NCBI RefSeq assembly: GCF_004364575.1
Contig: NZ_SOAG01000006.1
Location: 1 to 60,208 of the forward strand
Length of the DNA: 60,208 nt
Reading direction: 5' to 3'
Source of the DNA: Myroides indicus
GTDB lineage: Bacteria; Bacteroidota; Bacteroidia; Flavobacteriales; Flavobacteriaceae
Made by a program: the position numbers and the translations under genes. Of this stretch, positions 46,257 to 55,388 are shown piece after piece; the first letter of the stretch is position 1, and every line of letters starts with the position of its first letter. The notes beneath the pieces are model-generated. The model had not been told where the DNA came from. It saw nothing but the letters and a program-made list of their open reading frames with translations, and did not search any database.

Positions 46257-47639
46257 CTACTGTTGTATTAAAGAATTTAAGACATATTCCAGCGCTTCAG
46301 ATTGATTTGCCTCAATATCTGGCTGAACTCCGTTTTGATCTATTCTAAGACCGTCAACCGTGTAATAATCTGCTGTTGGTATCATCAGCTGATATTGATT
46401 CCCTAAATCAAAAAACTCACTGTTCAGCATTGCTCCTGCTGTTTTTTCTCCTACAATTACTGCTCTTTTGTTGTGTTTTAGTCCATACACAACAGGCTCG
46501 CTGGTACTAGCCGTTTTATGACTTACTAAAATAAAGACTTTTCCTTTATATCTATTTTTAACAGGATCTGCTTTTAAACAAATTCCTTCATTTTTATGTA
46601 TGTCTTTTAATAACAAGTCATAATTGGAACTGCTAAAATTTAAGAAAGAAGAATAATTCTTTATATCGGGTAATTGTTTGTGATTGTCAAAATATTTTCG
46701 GGTCAGAAAAACGCCTCCGTAATACGGTTCTTCAGCTAATTGGTTTACAAAAGCCAAACCTGCTTCTATACTTCCTCCTGTATTATTTCTTAAATCGACA
46801 ATAAGATTTTTATATCCCTTATCTTTTATTATCTCAAAAATACTGTCTATTTCTGTAGCAGATCCTCCAAAAGAGGTTAATTCCCAATAAGCTGTATGCT
46901 CATTTTTTTCCAGGAGCTTCATTTTTTTTTGAGAGGTAGGTACCGTATAATCTACATCTTCGGTATTTCTTAATAATCCATAATGAGAAAAAGGCAATTT
47001 ACCTGCGTAGTAGTAAAATGCAAAAACAGCTTCTAGATCATCTTGAATCTTTGGACTTATTTTTAACATCCTACTCTTGAAAACTCTCCATTCTTTACTT
47101 TTTACAAGCTTTGCATCATAGATATATTTTTCGGTCATTTCAATTGTTTTTTCAAATAAGGCGGTGTAATCTTCTAAAGGGTAATTTTTATAGCTTTTGT
47201 CACCTGAAATAAAGCCTATTTTTTTGCCTGCCTTATTTGTCAATCCCGCTTCTAGTCTTTTTTCTACTATAATGCCGTTCAAATAATATTTTCCTATCGG
47301 AGATGTAAAAACACCCTTAATCTTGATAGTATCACTTGCTTTTTCCCATACTCCGTTTTCTATTCTCAGCAACGCTCCTTCTTTCATCGTATTGGTAAAT
47401 ACTCTGCTCAAAAGAGATGTCCATCCTCCAAAAATATCTTTATCGGCTCCTTTTCTGGTATAGGAAATAAAAGTGTTTTGACTAATTTCAACATTCATAT
47501 ACGTGCGTACACTTCCTACATCATCATGCGTAAACAGCAAATTCCATTTTCCTTCAAAAATATTATCTGTTTCTAAGGATTGAGAAGAACACGTAGCTGC
47601 AAAAAAAATTACACTTAACAGCCATACATAATTTTTCAT
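46257..47639 (-). CDS. S41 family peptidase, secreted
   Basis: The 460-residue protein has a signal peptide of lipoprotein type ending AATC (cysteine at about residue 17). Its C-terminal S41 protease domain has LIVDLRNNTGGSIEAG, the catalytic-serine region SHKTASTSEPVVYGL (about residue 380) and the catalytic lysine in VGEKTAGAM. No clear PDZ domain was seen, so it resembles tricorn/S41B-like enzymes more than the CtpA type. It probably cleaves unknown periplasmic or surface peptides. A LytTR regulator gene lies 126 bases upstream on the same strand and might control it. Confidence 0.88.
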   Translation of the reverse strand: MKNYVWLLSVIFFAATCSSQSLETDNIFEGKWNLLFTHDDVGSVRTYMNVEISQNTFISYTRKGADKDIFGGWTSLLSRVFTNTMKEGALLRIENGVWEKASDTIKIKGVFTSPIGKYYLNGIIVEKRLEAGLTNKAGKKIGFISGDKSYKNYPLEDYTALFEKTIEMTEKYIYDAKLVKSKEWRVFKSRMLKISPKIQDDLEAVFAFYYYAGKLPFSHYGLLRNTEDVDYTVPTSQKKMKLLEKNEHTAYWELTSFGGSATEIDSIFEIIKDKGYKNLIVDLRNNTGGSIEAGLAFVNQLAEEPYYGGVFLTRKYFDNHKQLPDIKNYSSFLNFSSSNYDLLLKDIHKNEGICLKADPVKNRYKGKVFILVSHKTASTSEPVVYGLKHNKRAVIVGEKTAGAMLNSEFFDLGNQYQLMIPTADYYTVDGLRIDQNGVQPDIEANQSEALEYVLNSLIQQ

Positions 47640-47765
47640 TTGTACATTCTTTTATTTGATTTGAATGACAAACATCTTCTATTAAGCAATATAAAAAAAG
47701 GATATTGTTACTGATGACAAGGTTTTGATGTGTATAACAAGCTTTATCATTATTTGACAATTATT

Positions 47766-48629
47766 TTACCCGCTATATTGCTCAGAAGTAAAGCAGTTCT
47801 TAATTACTTTTATATATTTTCTTGAAACAGGTACTATGTCATCCATCCCTTTCAAGGTAATTTTATATCCTTGCGCATTTCCTTTCATACTGATTGCATA
47901 AGCTATATTAAAAATAAACGATCGGTGACATCTTTTAATTTTATCCGAAACTATTTGTTCTTCTATACGTTTTAAAGAAACACGCAAAACTTTATGTTTT
48001 ACTTCCTTTTCACAAATAAAAAAAACTGTACAATAATTCCCTTCAGACTGAGCCATTATAAAATCATCCTCTTTTAAACAGAGACTTTCATTAACCAAAT
48101 CTGATTTTAACTTGAATTCTTTTTGGAGGTCTCCATCCAAAGATTTTCTATCTGTAATATTTATGCCTGAAATTGTTTTGTTCAGGCTTACGTATCTTCC
48201 TAAAAAGTAAAGCATAAAAACAGGTATTCCCAGTAATAGCGTATAAACAAGCATTTCCAGCCAGCCATACCATGTGATTTTAAAACCACTGATAAAATAA
48301 GCATTATAAAAATAATTAAAAACTGAGCTGATCAATAAAGTTAATATTCCTTTTATTGTTTCCTTTTTAATATTCCAATTGCTTTGACAATGTTTTTTAA
48401 ATTCTATAAGATCGCTTGCTGCAAAGCACAACGCAGAAAAGACGGCATAGGGCAGCAATAACCAATACTTATTAACATGGTGATAAGTATACGTTCCGAA
48501 AGGTTGAAAAGCAGTGAGAAAACCATAAACGGTCATTCCCACAAAAAAAGACCATCCCAAAACCTGATACATATAACGCGGTTTGGGATAAGGAATACTT
48601 AAAAATCTTTTTAAAGAAGTTACAATCAT
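47766..48629 (-). CDS. Membrane-bound LytTR-family transcription regulator
   Basis: The product is about 287 residues with four predicted membrane helices in residues 20-165 (VLGWSFFVGMTVYGFL and others). A C-terminal LytTR DNA-binding domain follows, with DDFIMAQSEGNYCTVFF, the conserved RVSLKRIEEQ and CHRSFIFNIAYA. There is no receiver or kinase domain, so it is a one-component, membrane-tethered regulator. The ORF opens at 48668, but that extension contains the -7 match, so I chose the ATG at 48629. The downstream S41 peptidase gene is a candidate target. Confidence 0.87.
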   Translation of the reverse strand: MIVTSLKRFLSIPYPKPRYMYQVLGWSFFVGMTVYGFLTAFQPFGTYTYHHVNKYWLLLPYAVFSALCFAASDLIEFKKHCQSNWNIKKETIKGILTLLISSVFNYFYNAYFISGFKITWYGWLEMLVYTLLLGIPVFMLYFLGRYVSLNKTISGINITDRKSLDGDLQKEFKLKSDLVNESLCLKEDDFIMAQSEGNYCTVFFICEKEVKHKVLRVSLKRIEEQIVSDKIKRCHRSFIFNIAYAISMKGNAQGYKITLKGMDDIVPVSRKYIKVIKNCFTSEQYSG

Positions 48630-48665
48630 AATTAAACAAATCTCTTGACATTTGTAGTAAATAAT

Positions 48666-48673
48666 CAAAAATA
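48666..48673 (-). promoter_or_regulatory. Putative -7 element for the LytTR gene
   Basis: On the minus strand this is TATTTTTG, matching TAnnTTTG, 36 bases before the ATG at 48629. It overlaps the ORF's upstream start and so argues for the shorter protein. Confidence 0.4.
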
Positions 48674-48766
48674 CATTTTTATTTATATCATTTAGAAAAC
48701 TTTAATCGTTATAGACCCATAAAAACATTTTTGTTTGCTATTTTTACACACTCTAAAAGTTAGACT

Positions 48767-49648
48767 ATGGCGACCTCTTATGAAAAATATCAAAAGCGGA
48801 AATTGATTTCGTCTTATTTTTCTGTTATTATCAGTATATTTCTGGTTTTGGGCTTATTAGGCGTTTTAAGTTTATTTGTGATTCATTCACAAAAAATATC
48901 CGATAACTTTCGGGAGACTATTCCCATGACTTTATTCTTTAACGGTAAAACCAGTGAAAAAGAATTAACGGCTTTTGGTGAAAAGCTAAAACAAGCGCCC
49001 TATATTAAAGATTTCACTTTTGTTTCTAAAGAAGAAGCTGCCAAAAACCAGGAAGAAGCATTAGGAGAAAACTTTTTAGAATTTTTAGGATTCAACCCTC
49101 TTCAAGATTCCTACGACATTCATCTTAACAGTGACTATGTAGTATCTGACAGCATTGCTAAAATAGAAGCACAGTTTGCCTCCAATCCCAATATATCCGA
49201 TATTATGTACGATAAACAGTTGGTAGAAATGGTAAATGATAATATTCAAAAAATAACGCAATGGCTTTTGATTACTGCCGGAGTTTTAACGCTTATCTCT
49301 ATGTTACTGATAAACAGCTCACTCCGCCTTCTCATTTATTCAAGCAGATTCACAATTAAAACCATGCAGATGGTAGGTGCTACCAAACGTTTTATCCGCC
49401 GACCATTTATCTGGCACAGCATGCGGTTAGGCATTATAGGTTCACTTCTTGCAATCGCCGCTATTATAGGCTTATCCTTTTATGTAGATCAAAAATTTCC
49501 GGATTTAGATATTAATCCAACGCAAAATTATATGCCGATAGTTTTTGTATCTTTAGGTTTGTTTTTGGTGGGCATCATTATCACCAGTATAAGTACCTAT
49601 TTTGCTACACAGCGCTTTCTTAACCTTAAATCAGATGAACTATATTAG
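48767..49648 (+). CDS. ftsX: Cell division protein FtsX
   Basis: The 293-residue protein has the FtsX layout: one N-terminal helix, an extracellular domain, and three C-terminal helices (ITQWLLITAGVLTLISML and others), with the conserved FTIKTMQMVGATKRFIRRPFIWHS. FtsX pairs with the ATPase FtsE to activate peptidoglycan hydrolases at the division site. ftsE is not in the window, although in many bacteria the two are adjacent. It begins the ftsX-DUF3098-uppP-truB unit; a near match to the -7 element (TATTTTTA at 48739-48746) lies just upstream. Confidence 0.92.
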   Translation: MATSYEKYQKRKLISSYFSVIISIFLVLGLLGVLSLFVIHSQKISDNFRETIPMTLFFNGKTSEKELTAFGEKLKQAPYIKDFTFVSKEEAAKNQEEALGENFLEFLGFNPLQDSYDIHLNSDYVVSDSIAKIEAQFASNPNISDIMYDKQLVEMVNDNIQKITQWLLITAGVLTLISMLLINSSLRLLIYSSRFTIKTMQMVGATKRFIRRPFIWHSMRLGIIGSLLAIAAIIGLSFYVDQKFPDLDINPTQNYMPIVFVSLGLFLVGIIITSISTYFATQRFLNLKSDELY

Positions 49649-49651
49649 ACT

Positions 49652-49894
49652 ATGAAAAATAATTCCGAAAAAAATACATTTTTATTTAATAAGAAAAATT
49701 ACCTTATCCTGTTCATAAGTTTAGCAGTTATTGCTTTAAGCTTTTTTTTAATGGGAGGTGCTCATAACGACGATCCGACACAGTTTAATGAAGATATTTT
49801 TAGTTTTAGAAGAATACACCTTGCCCCTACCGTATTCTTCATCGGTATCGGTATTGCCATTTACGCTATCTTTAAAAACACAGAAAACAAATAA
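49652..49894 (+). CDS. DUF3098 small membrane protein
   Basis: The 80-residue protein has two membrane helices (YLILFISLAVIALSFFLMGG and TVFFIGIGIAIYAIF) separated by DDPTQFNEDIFSFRRIHLAP, the conserved DUF3098 core. It occurs in Bacteroidota between ftsX and uppP and has no proven function; association with envelope biogenesis is inferred from the neighbours. It is three bases after ftsX. Confidence 0.9.
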   Translation: MKNNSEKNTFLFNKKNYLILFISLAVIALSFFLMGGAHNDDPTQFNEDIFSFRRIHLAPTVFFIGIGIAIYAIFKNTENK

Positions 49895-49904
49895 TTAAAA
49901 TTTC

Positions 49905-50720
49905 ATGGACTTTATACAAGCCCTCCTTTTAGCCATTATAGAAGGATTAACAGAATATTTGCCTATATCATCTACCGCCCATATGGGCTTTACCGCCGCC
50001 CTTCTAGGAATGGAAGAGTCTGAATTTCTAAAAATGTTTCAGGTATCTATCCAATTCGGAGCCATCTTATCCATTGTAGTATTGTATTGGAAAAAGTTTT
50101 TTGACTTCTCAAACCTTACCTTTTACATTAAATTAGCTTGTGCTGTAATTCCAGCTTTGGTTCTAGGATATTTATTTGACGACAAGATAGAGGCGGTATT
50201 AGGAAACCAAATTGCTATTTCTTCTGTTTTGGTTTTAGGCGGAGTTGTGTTACTATTTGTCGACAAATGGTTTAAAAATCCAAAAATACACAGCGAAAAA
50301 GAAATCAGCATAAAAAAAGCTGTGACCATTGGATTTTGGCAGTGCTTGGCTATGATGCCGGGGACGTCGCGTTCAGCGGCCTCTATTATCGGAGGAATGA
50401 CACAAGGTTTAAGCCGTAAAGCTTCTGCCGAGTTTTCATTCTTTCTGGCTGTACCCACTATGCTTGCTGTTACTGTTTACTCTATTTTTGTAAAAACATG
50501 GGGAAAAGGAACAGTTAATGAAATGAAGGGCTACGAAATGATTTTACAAGATCAGCAGCATATAAATCTCTTTATCATTGGTAATGTAGTGGCATTTTTT
50601 GTAGCTCTGATCGCCGTAAAAACGTTTATTTCTGTCTTAACCAAATACGGATTTAAATTTTGGGGGTGGTATCGAATAGCTATCGGAATCATTTTACTCA
50701 TCTACTTTTACACCAAATAA
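49905..50720 (+). CDS. uppP: Undecaprenyl-diphosphatase
   Basis: The 271-residue BacA-type membrane phosphatase has the signature EGLTEYLPISSTAHM near residues 14-28 and PGTSRSAASIIGGM near residues 153-166. It recycles undecaprenyl pyrophosphate to the monophosphate carrier for peptidoglycan and other envelope polymers; overproduction gives bacitracin resistance. It sits 10 bases after the DUF3098 gene, and its stop codon abuts the truB ATG. Confidence 0.96.
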   Translation: MDFIQALLLAIIEGLTEYLPISSTAHMGFTAALLGMEESEFLKMFQVSIQFGAILSIVVLYWKKFFDFSNLTFYIKLACAVIPALVLGYLFDDKIEAVLGNQIAISSVLVLGGVVLLFVDKWFKNPKIHSEKEISIKKAVTIGFWQCLAMMPGTSRSAASIIGGMTQGLSRKASAEFSFFLAVPTMLAVTVYSIFVKTWGKGTVNEMKGYEMILQDQQHINLFIIGNVVAFFVALIAVKTFISVLTKYGFKFWGWYRIAIGIILLIYFYTK

Positions 50721-51422
50721 ATGGAAAAACTGACTCCGAATCTCTTCCAAAACGGACATATATTACTAATAGACAAACCTTTGCACTGGACTTCATTTCA
50801 AGCTGTAAACAAGATAAAATGGCTGCTAAAAACGAAGTTGGGTCTTAAAAAAATAAAGGTTGGTCATGCCGGAACACTTGACCCTTTAGCTTCAGGGCTA
50901 CTTATTATCTGTACAGGAAAAGCCACCAAACAGATTTCAGAATTACAAGGATTGTTTAAAGAATATACCGGAACATTTTATATCGGCGCTACTACACCTT
51001 CTTACGATCTGGAAACAGAAATTGATTGTCTTTTTCCCACCAAGCATATTAACGAAACACTATTGGAAGAAGTACGCACCTCTTTTGTTGGCACTATTGA
51101 ACAAAAACCACCTATTTTTTCGGCCATCAAAAAAGACGGCAAGCGACTATACGAACATGCGCGAAAAGGAGAGGAAGTAGAAATAGCCTCGCGTGCGATC
51201 ACAATTCACGAGTTTGAATTAACGAGAATTGCCTTGCCAGAAATAGACTTTAGAACGGCTTGCTCTAAAGGGACATATATCCGCTCTCTGGCTTTTGATT
51301 TTGGAAAAGCGCTTCAATCAGGTGCTCATTTAACAGCATTAAGACGAACAAAAATAGGCTCTTATAATATTAAAAATGCAATTTCTTTGGAAGAATTTGA
51401 ACAACAATTAGCAGAAGTCTAA
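50721..51422 (+). CDS. truB: tRNA pseudouridine(55) synthase
   Basis: The 233-residue enzyme has the catalytic aspartate D54 in GHAGTLDPLASGLL, and later KPPIFSAIKKDGKRLYEHAR and CSKGTYIRSLAFDFG. TruB makes pseudouridine 55 in the T-loop of tRNAs and also acts as a tRNA folding chaperone. It has no C-terminal PUA domain, giving a compact protein. The start immediately follows the uppP stop codon, so translation is probably coupled. It is the last gene of the unit. Confidence 0.95.
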   Translation: MEKLTPNLFQNGHILLIDKPLHWTSFQAVNKIKWLLKTKLGLKKIKVGHAGTLDPLASGLLIICTGKATKQISELQGLFKEYTGTFYIGATTPSYDLETEIDCLFPTKHINETLLEEVRTSFVGTIEQKPPIFSAIKKDGKRLYEHARKGEEVEIASRAITIHEFELTRIALPEIDFRTACSKGTYIRSLAFDFGKALQSGAHLTALRRTKIGSYNIKNAISLEEFEQQLAEV

Positions 51423-51437
51423 ATTATAATCAAAAAA

Positions 51438-51474
51438 TTAAGGCACTATTTACTGTATGTAAATAGTGCCTTAA
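51438..51474. terminator. Bidirectional terminator between truB and the HTH genes
   Basis: A perfect 16-base stem (51438-51453 with 51459-51474) has a five-base loop and core GGCACTATTTAC. A T run follows on the minus strand, so it ends the surface-module transcript best and probably also the truB transcript. Confidence 0.82.
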
Positions 51475-51508
51475 TAGAAATATACTACACTATAGTGAAA
51501 GGTACTTT

Positions 51509-51832
51509 TTATTCAAACAATCCAGACTTTTTCCAGTTGAGCAATGTTGTTCTGCTCATTTTAAAATGGTTAGCCACCTCCTTATTGTTCAGCTCATTAT
51601 TTTGTTGATATTTTAGAATCTCTACAATTGTATTTTTGTCATACGAACGATATTTTTGATTCATTTCTAAAACTTCTTTACTCTTTTTCTCAAAAATAAT
51701 TTCATTTAATTGAATCACATCTATAAAATTCAATTCTTTTTTAGAGAGAATACTTTCGCACTTATACTTCTTATCCGGATGTCTACTGTTCAACAAATCA
51801 GTATAAATTTTTTTGTAGTTAGGTGTTGCCAT
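51509..51832 (-). CDS. Small transposase-like HTH protein, second of a pair
   Basis: The 107-residue protein starts MATPNYKKIYTDLLN and ends in a helix-turn-helix like that of IS3-type OrfA proteins: IVEILKYQQNNELNNKEVANHF and MSRTTLLNWKKSGLFE. No catalytic transposase domain follows, and no inverted repeats flank it. The start at 51832 overlaps the end of the first HTH gene by 14 bases; the ORF's longer N-terminus lies entirely inside that gene and is poorly supported. It is probably a DNA-binding regulator of the surface module, by position. Confidence 0.75.
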   Translation of the reverse strand: MATPNYKKIYTDLLNSRHPDKKYKCESILSKKELNFIDVIQLNEIIFEKKSKEVLEMNQKYRSYDKNTIVEILKYQQNNELNNKEVANHFKMSRTTLLNWKKSGLFE

Positions 51833-52262
51833 TCTTTTTATGTTTTTTAATCCATTTATACAATGTTGTTCTGGGAATATTGTACTCTTTAATAATTTCA
51901 CTTTTCTTTTTTTCACCCTTTTCAATTAGCTCCAAAATAAAATTGATAATTTCAATTGTATAAACGTTTTTCCTAAATTCAGGAATGCCTTTACTTTTTG
52001 ATTTTACTTTGTTATAATTAATTGATTTAGGGGGTGCATACAAAACTAAATGTTGAGAGTAAACTCTGAAAAGATCATACTCTAAAAGTTTACTCCACAA
52101 CAATAAAAGCTCTGTATTTATACTTTTAGCCTCATACATTTTATCTATTTCACTCTTAGAAATTTGCAGAAAACTTATGATACGAGATTCTTTAATTTCT
52201 CGATCCTCGACCAATTGTTTTATCAATTTACCTACGTGAATATTTTTAAAATGAAACTCCAT
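51819..52262 (-). CDS. Small transposase-like HTH protein, first of a pair
   Basis: The 147-residue protein has an N-terminal region with NIHVGKLIKQLVEDREIKES and RIISFLQISKSEIDKMYEA, a Cro-like helix-turn-helix character. The middle has LLLLWSKLLEYDLFRVYSQH, and the C-terminal OrfA-type HTH is EIIKEYNIPRTTLYKWIKKH. I chose the ATG at 52262, preceded by a strong purine-rich GGGAGGTGGAG; other starts (TTG 52310, ATG 52295) are possible. Similar proteins occur in Chryseobacterium-like genomes (from memory). It lies right after the OmpA gene, which suggests co-transcription. Confidence 0.75.
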   Translation of the reverse strand: MEFHFKNIHVGKLIKQLVEDREIKESRIISFLQISKSEIDKMYEAKSINTELLLLWSKLLEYDLFRVYSQHLVLYAPPKSINYNKVKSKSKGIPEFRKNVYTIEIINFILELIEKGEKKKSEIIKEYNIPRTTLYKWIKKHKKNGNT

Positions 52263-52310
52263 CTCCACCTCCCTTTCCTTTTCGTCTAAATACATCTTAA
52301 TGTTTATCAA

Positions 52311-54278
52311 TTATAATTCCGAAACAATAAACTCCGACCTTCTATTTTGCTCATGTTCTTTATTTGAACACTTTACTCCTTTAGCACATTTATTTATTAA
52401 ATTGGTTTCTCCATAACCTCGATAATGAACACGAGAAGAATCAATTCCATTAGCTATAATCCAATCAGCAGTAGAAGCGGCTCTTTGCTGAGATAACTTC
52501 ATATTATAATTTTCATCTCCTCTGCTATCTGTATAAGACTTTACTTCAATTTTCATCTCTGGGTATTGTTTCATTACCTCCACTATCTGTATCAATTCGA
52601 TCTCGGCATCAGGGCGAATCAAAGATTTGTCAAAATCAAAATGAATGGGGTTAAGCTGTAGTTTTTTAAATAGATCATCTTTGACCTTTATTTCTCTTTC
52701 CGTTTTTTCTAAACCAATATTAACTTCCTCTACACTCGGAATATGATTTAATACAACCGTATTCTCTACTGTATTGTAATTTTCAGCAGAGGTCTTAAGG
52801 CGGTATTTTAACCCGCAATTAACTTCTTCCGTCGTATACTTTCCTTGTTCATCTGAAATCACAGTGTCTAATACTCTGTAACTTGAATCATACAAAACAA
52901 TCTCTGCTTTACTGATAATCTTATGGGTATCTTTATCAAAAACAACCCCTTGTATATTTTTCTTACATATTTTTTCAGCAAAAAAGTATATATCATCACT
53001 CCCGGTTCCTCCCGGACGGTTAGAACTAATAAATCCTTTTCCAATGAGAGGATCTATATAAAAGCCAAAATCGTCATAGGCACTGTTAATAGGACTTCCT
53101 AAATTGACAACCTCCCCAAAACTTCCATCTACATTTAATTTAGCTCTATAGACATCCAGACCTCCTAAACCTGGTCTTCCATCTGAAGAGAAATAAAAAT
53201 AACCCTCTTTAGAAATAAACGGAAATGTTTCTCGTCCAGAAGTATTAATTTTATCTCCCACATTCTCTAACTTACCATAGGTTCCGGTAGCGTAAAGCGG
53301 TACGCGATAAATATCTGATTGACCGTAGCTTCCTTCTCTGTCCGAAACAAAATACAACCATTTATCATCTGGGGTTAAAGCGGGATGGGCTGTATTGTAA
53401 TTATCTGAGTTAAATGGTAACTCTTCTGCTTTACTCCAGCTTCCGTTGTCTTGTTTAATGGATTTATAAATTTTCAGCAAAGATGCGTTCTCTTTATTAA
53501 AGCGTTTTTTTCCTTTTTCGCTAGCGTTATTTCGGGTAAAATACATCGTATTGCCATCTTGTGTAAAAACAGCTGTTGATTCATTTATTACTTTAGAATC
53601 AAGTTGCGGAGAAAACAGTTTCACGTCTCCAAAACTACCATTCATATTTATTTTTGTGCTGTACAAACTCGTAAAGTTCTCATTTGTCCAACTGTGAATC
53701 TGATTGGACGAATTCCTGGTTTTTCGCGCTGATGTAAATATCAGCTGGTCATCCAAAATAGCCGCTCCGAAATCAGAATATTCACTATTAATCGAAATCG
53801 AACGTATTTCGTAACGATCAGAAACAGCTTCTATTTCTTTCAGATAGTCCCTATTAGATTCAAATATTTTTACGCGGGAATCCCATTTTTCCAATGCGGC
53901 AAATTCTTCCATCACGGCATCAGATTTTTCATAGTTTCCAACTGTTTTTAGAGTTTGTGCATAACGATAATAATATTCAGATTCGATAAGCTGTTTTCCT
54001 TTATCTTCATATTTCCCCTCAAATAGTTCTTTATACCAATTGTGAGCTTGTTCAAGCTTACCATTAAAATAATATGCGTCTGCAAGTTTTTTTAAAATGG
54101 AAGTATTCATATAACCATTTTGTGCAATCTTTTCATAAATTTTGATAGCATCTACATAAGCGTATTGATCAAATTCGTTGTCTGCCTTTTTTTCCTTAGT
54201 TCTTTGTGCATAGCTTTGGAGACCGAAAAACAATAATATACAGCTCGTAAAAATGATGTTTATAATATTTTTTTTCAT
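52311..54278 (-). CDS. TPR-PD40-OmpA outer-membrane protein of a T9SS surface module
   Basis: The 655-residue protein has a signal peptide ending QSYAQ. A TPR-like N-terminal region lies at about residues 30-150 (YVDAIKIYEKIAQNGYMN, AHNWYKELFEGKYED). PD40/WD40-like beta-propeller repeats follow (residues about 155-430; NTAHPALTPDDKWLYFVSDREG, FYFSSDGRPGLGGLDVYRA). A carboxypeptidase-regulatory-like domain (IQGVVFDKDTHKIISKAEIV) precedes the C-terminal OmpA peptidoglycan-binding domain (IHFDFDKSLIRPDAEI and YTDSRGDENYNMKLSQQRA). It probably anchors the PorP/SprF protein, 12 bases upstream, to the cell wall. Confidence 0.9.
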   Translation of the reverse strand: MKKNIINIIFTSCILLFFGLQSYAQRTKEKKADNEFDQYAYVDAIKIYEKIAQNGYMNTSILKKLADAYYFNGKLEQAHNWYKELFEGKYEDKGKQLIESEYYYRYAQTLKTVGNYEKSDAVMEEFAALEKWDSRVKIFESNRDYLKEIEAVSDRYEIRSISINSEYSDFGAAILDDQLIFTSARKTRNSSNQIHSWTNENFTSLYSTKINMNGSFGDVKLFSPQLDSKVINESTAVFTQDGNTMYFTRNNASEKGKKRFNKENASLLKIYKSIKQDNGSWSKAEELPFNSDNYNTAHPALTPDDKWLYFVSDREGSYGQSDIYRVPLYATGTYGKLENVGDKINTSGRETFPFISKEGYFYFSSDGRPGLGGLDVYRAKLNVDGSFGEVVNLGSPINSAYDDFGFYIDPLIGKGFISSNRPGGTGSDDIYFFAEKICKKNIQGVVFDKDTHKIISKAEIVLYDSSYRVLDTVISDEQGKYTTEEVNCGLKYRLKTSAENYNTVENTVVLNHIPSVEEVNIGLEKTEREIKVKDDLFKKLQLNPIHFDFDKSLIRPDAEIELIQIVEVMKQYPEMKIEVKSYTDSRGDENYNMKLSQQRAASTADWIIANGIDSSRVHYRGYGETNLINKCAKGVKCSNKEHEQNRRSEFIVSEL

Positions 54279-54290
54279 TTTTATACTCTT

Positions 54291-55217
54291 TTAGAAGAAT
54301 CGAGGAGCTGCAACTCTCTTGATTCTGTTAAACAAATCAAACTTCATAAATATCTCATGCGACCCCGAGTTATAATTTGCCAGTTTGCTTGTTTCTGCGT
54401 CATAACTATACCCTATAAACACATTTTCACTGATCTGAAAACCTACCAATCCGCTTACAGAAGCATCCCAACGGTAAGCCGCTCCTGCTGTAAATTTATC
54501 GAAGAACATAAAATTAGCTGTTAAATCCACCTGCAGCGGAGCGCCTTCTGTTGCTTTTGCAAGAAAAGCTGGTTTAAACTTAATATCGGGATTTAATTCG
54601 AAAATATATCCTCCCGTCAGATAGTAATGCATTTTATCACGCATAGTCATAATTTCATTATCGTTATAACGCGTTGTAGTTAAAAAGGCGGGAACAGAAA
54701 ATCCCACATATCCTTTTTCGGAATACATAAATAAACCAGCACCTATATTGGGAGTAAATTTTCCTGATATATTATTTTGAGATACCGGATCCAACGGATT
54801 GTAAATGTTTAACTTAGTATAATCTACGTCTAACAGATTTGCTGTTGCTTTAATTCCAAGAGCTAGTTTCCAATCATAATTAAGATCAATGGCATAAGAC
54901 AAATCTATCGAAATGTTGTTTTCCGTCATAGCTCCAATGCGGTCATTGACAAAATGAATTCCCATCCCCATCCCCGATGTTCCCAAAGGAGTAGTTGCTG
55001 AGATATTGGCGGTTTTTGGAGCACCATCCAAACCTACCCATTGGGTTCGATACAGACCAAATATACTCAAGTGCTCAGTACTGCTAGAATAAGCGGGGTT
55101 AATGTTGGAGTGATTGTACATATATTGTGTATATTGCGGATCTTGCTGAGCATAAAGCTCAACAAGTCCATTGAACAATAATACACAAAGTGTAATTGCT
55201 TTTATTCTTATTTTCAT
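54291..55217 (-). CDS. PorP/SprF family type IX membrane protein
   Basis: The 308-residue outer-membrane beta-barrel has a signal peptide (ending VELYAQ), then the family signature QQDPQYTQYMYNHSNINPAYS and IFGLYRTQWVGLDGAPKTA. Barrel strands end FMKFDLFNRIKRVAAPRFF. PorP/SprF proteins hold CTD-type adhesins or other T9SS substrates at the outer membrane; SprF is needed for SprB surface display. A matching CTD protein gene lies upstream and the OmpA partner downstream. Confidence 0.92.
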   Translation of the reverse strand: MKIRIKAITLCVLLFNGLVELYAQQDPQYTQYMYNHSNINPAYSSSTEHLSIFGLYRTQWVGLDGAPKTANISATTPLGTSGMGMGIHFVNDRIGAMTENNISIDLSYAIDLNYDWKLALGIKATANLLDVDYTKLNIYNPLDPVSQNNISGKFTPNIGAGLFMYSEKGYVGFSVPAFLTTTRYNDNEIMTMRDKMHYYLTGGYIFELNPDIKFKPAFLAKATEGAPLQVDLTANFMFFDKFTAGAAYRWDASVSGLVGFQISENVFIGYSYDAETSKLANYNSGSHEIFMKFDLFNRIKRVAAPRFF

Positions 55218-55388
55218 AATTATTCATTTTAAATAAAAAAGAATTATGCTAGCCAATTAAATGCCTTTCAACAGGAGAATATTCTTTTTTCTACGACAAT
55301 TTCTGATTTTTTACTCTTGTAATACTTCAGAATAAACAGATAATTCAGAAAGGAATTTTATGTCTGTATTCTATTTTTTATTGCAATA

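Noticed and set aside
50123..50458. Minus-strand ORF opposite uppP
   Set aside because: It covers the conserved uppP catalytic region in antisense and has no recognisable motif.
51509..52262. Complete IS3-type insertion sequence
   Set aside because: Only OrfA-like HTH segments are present; no catalytic OrfB, terminal repeats or target duplication is seen.
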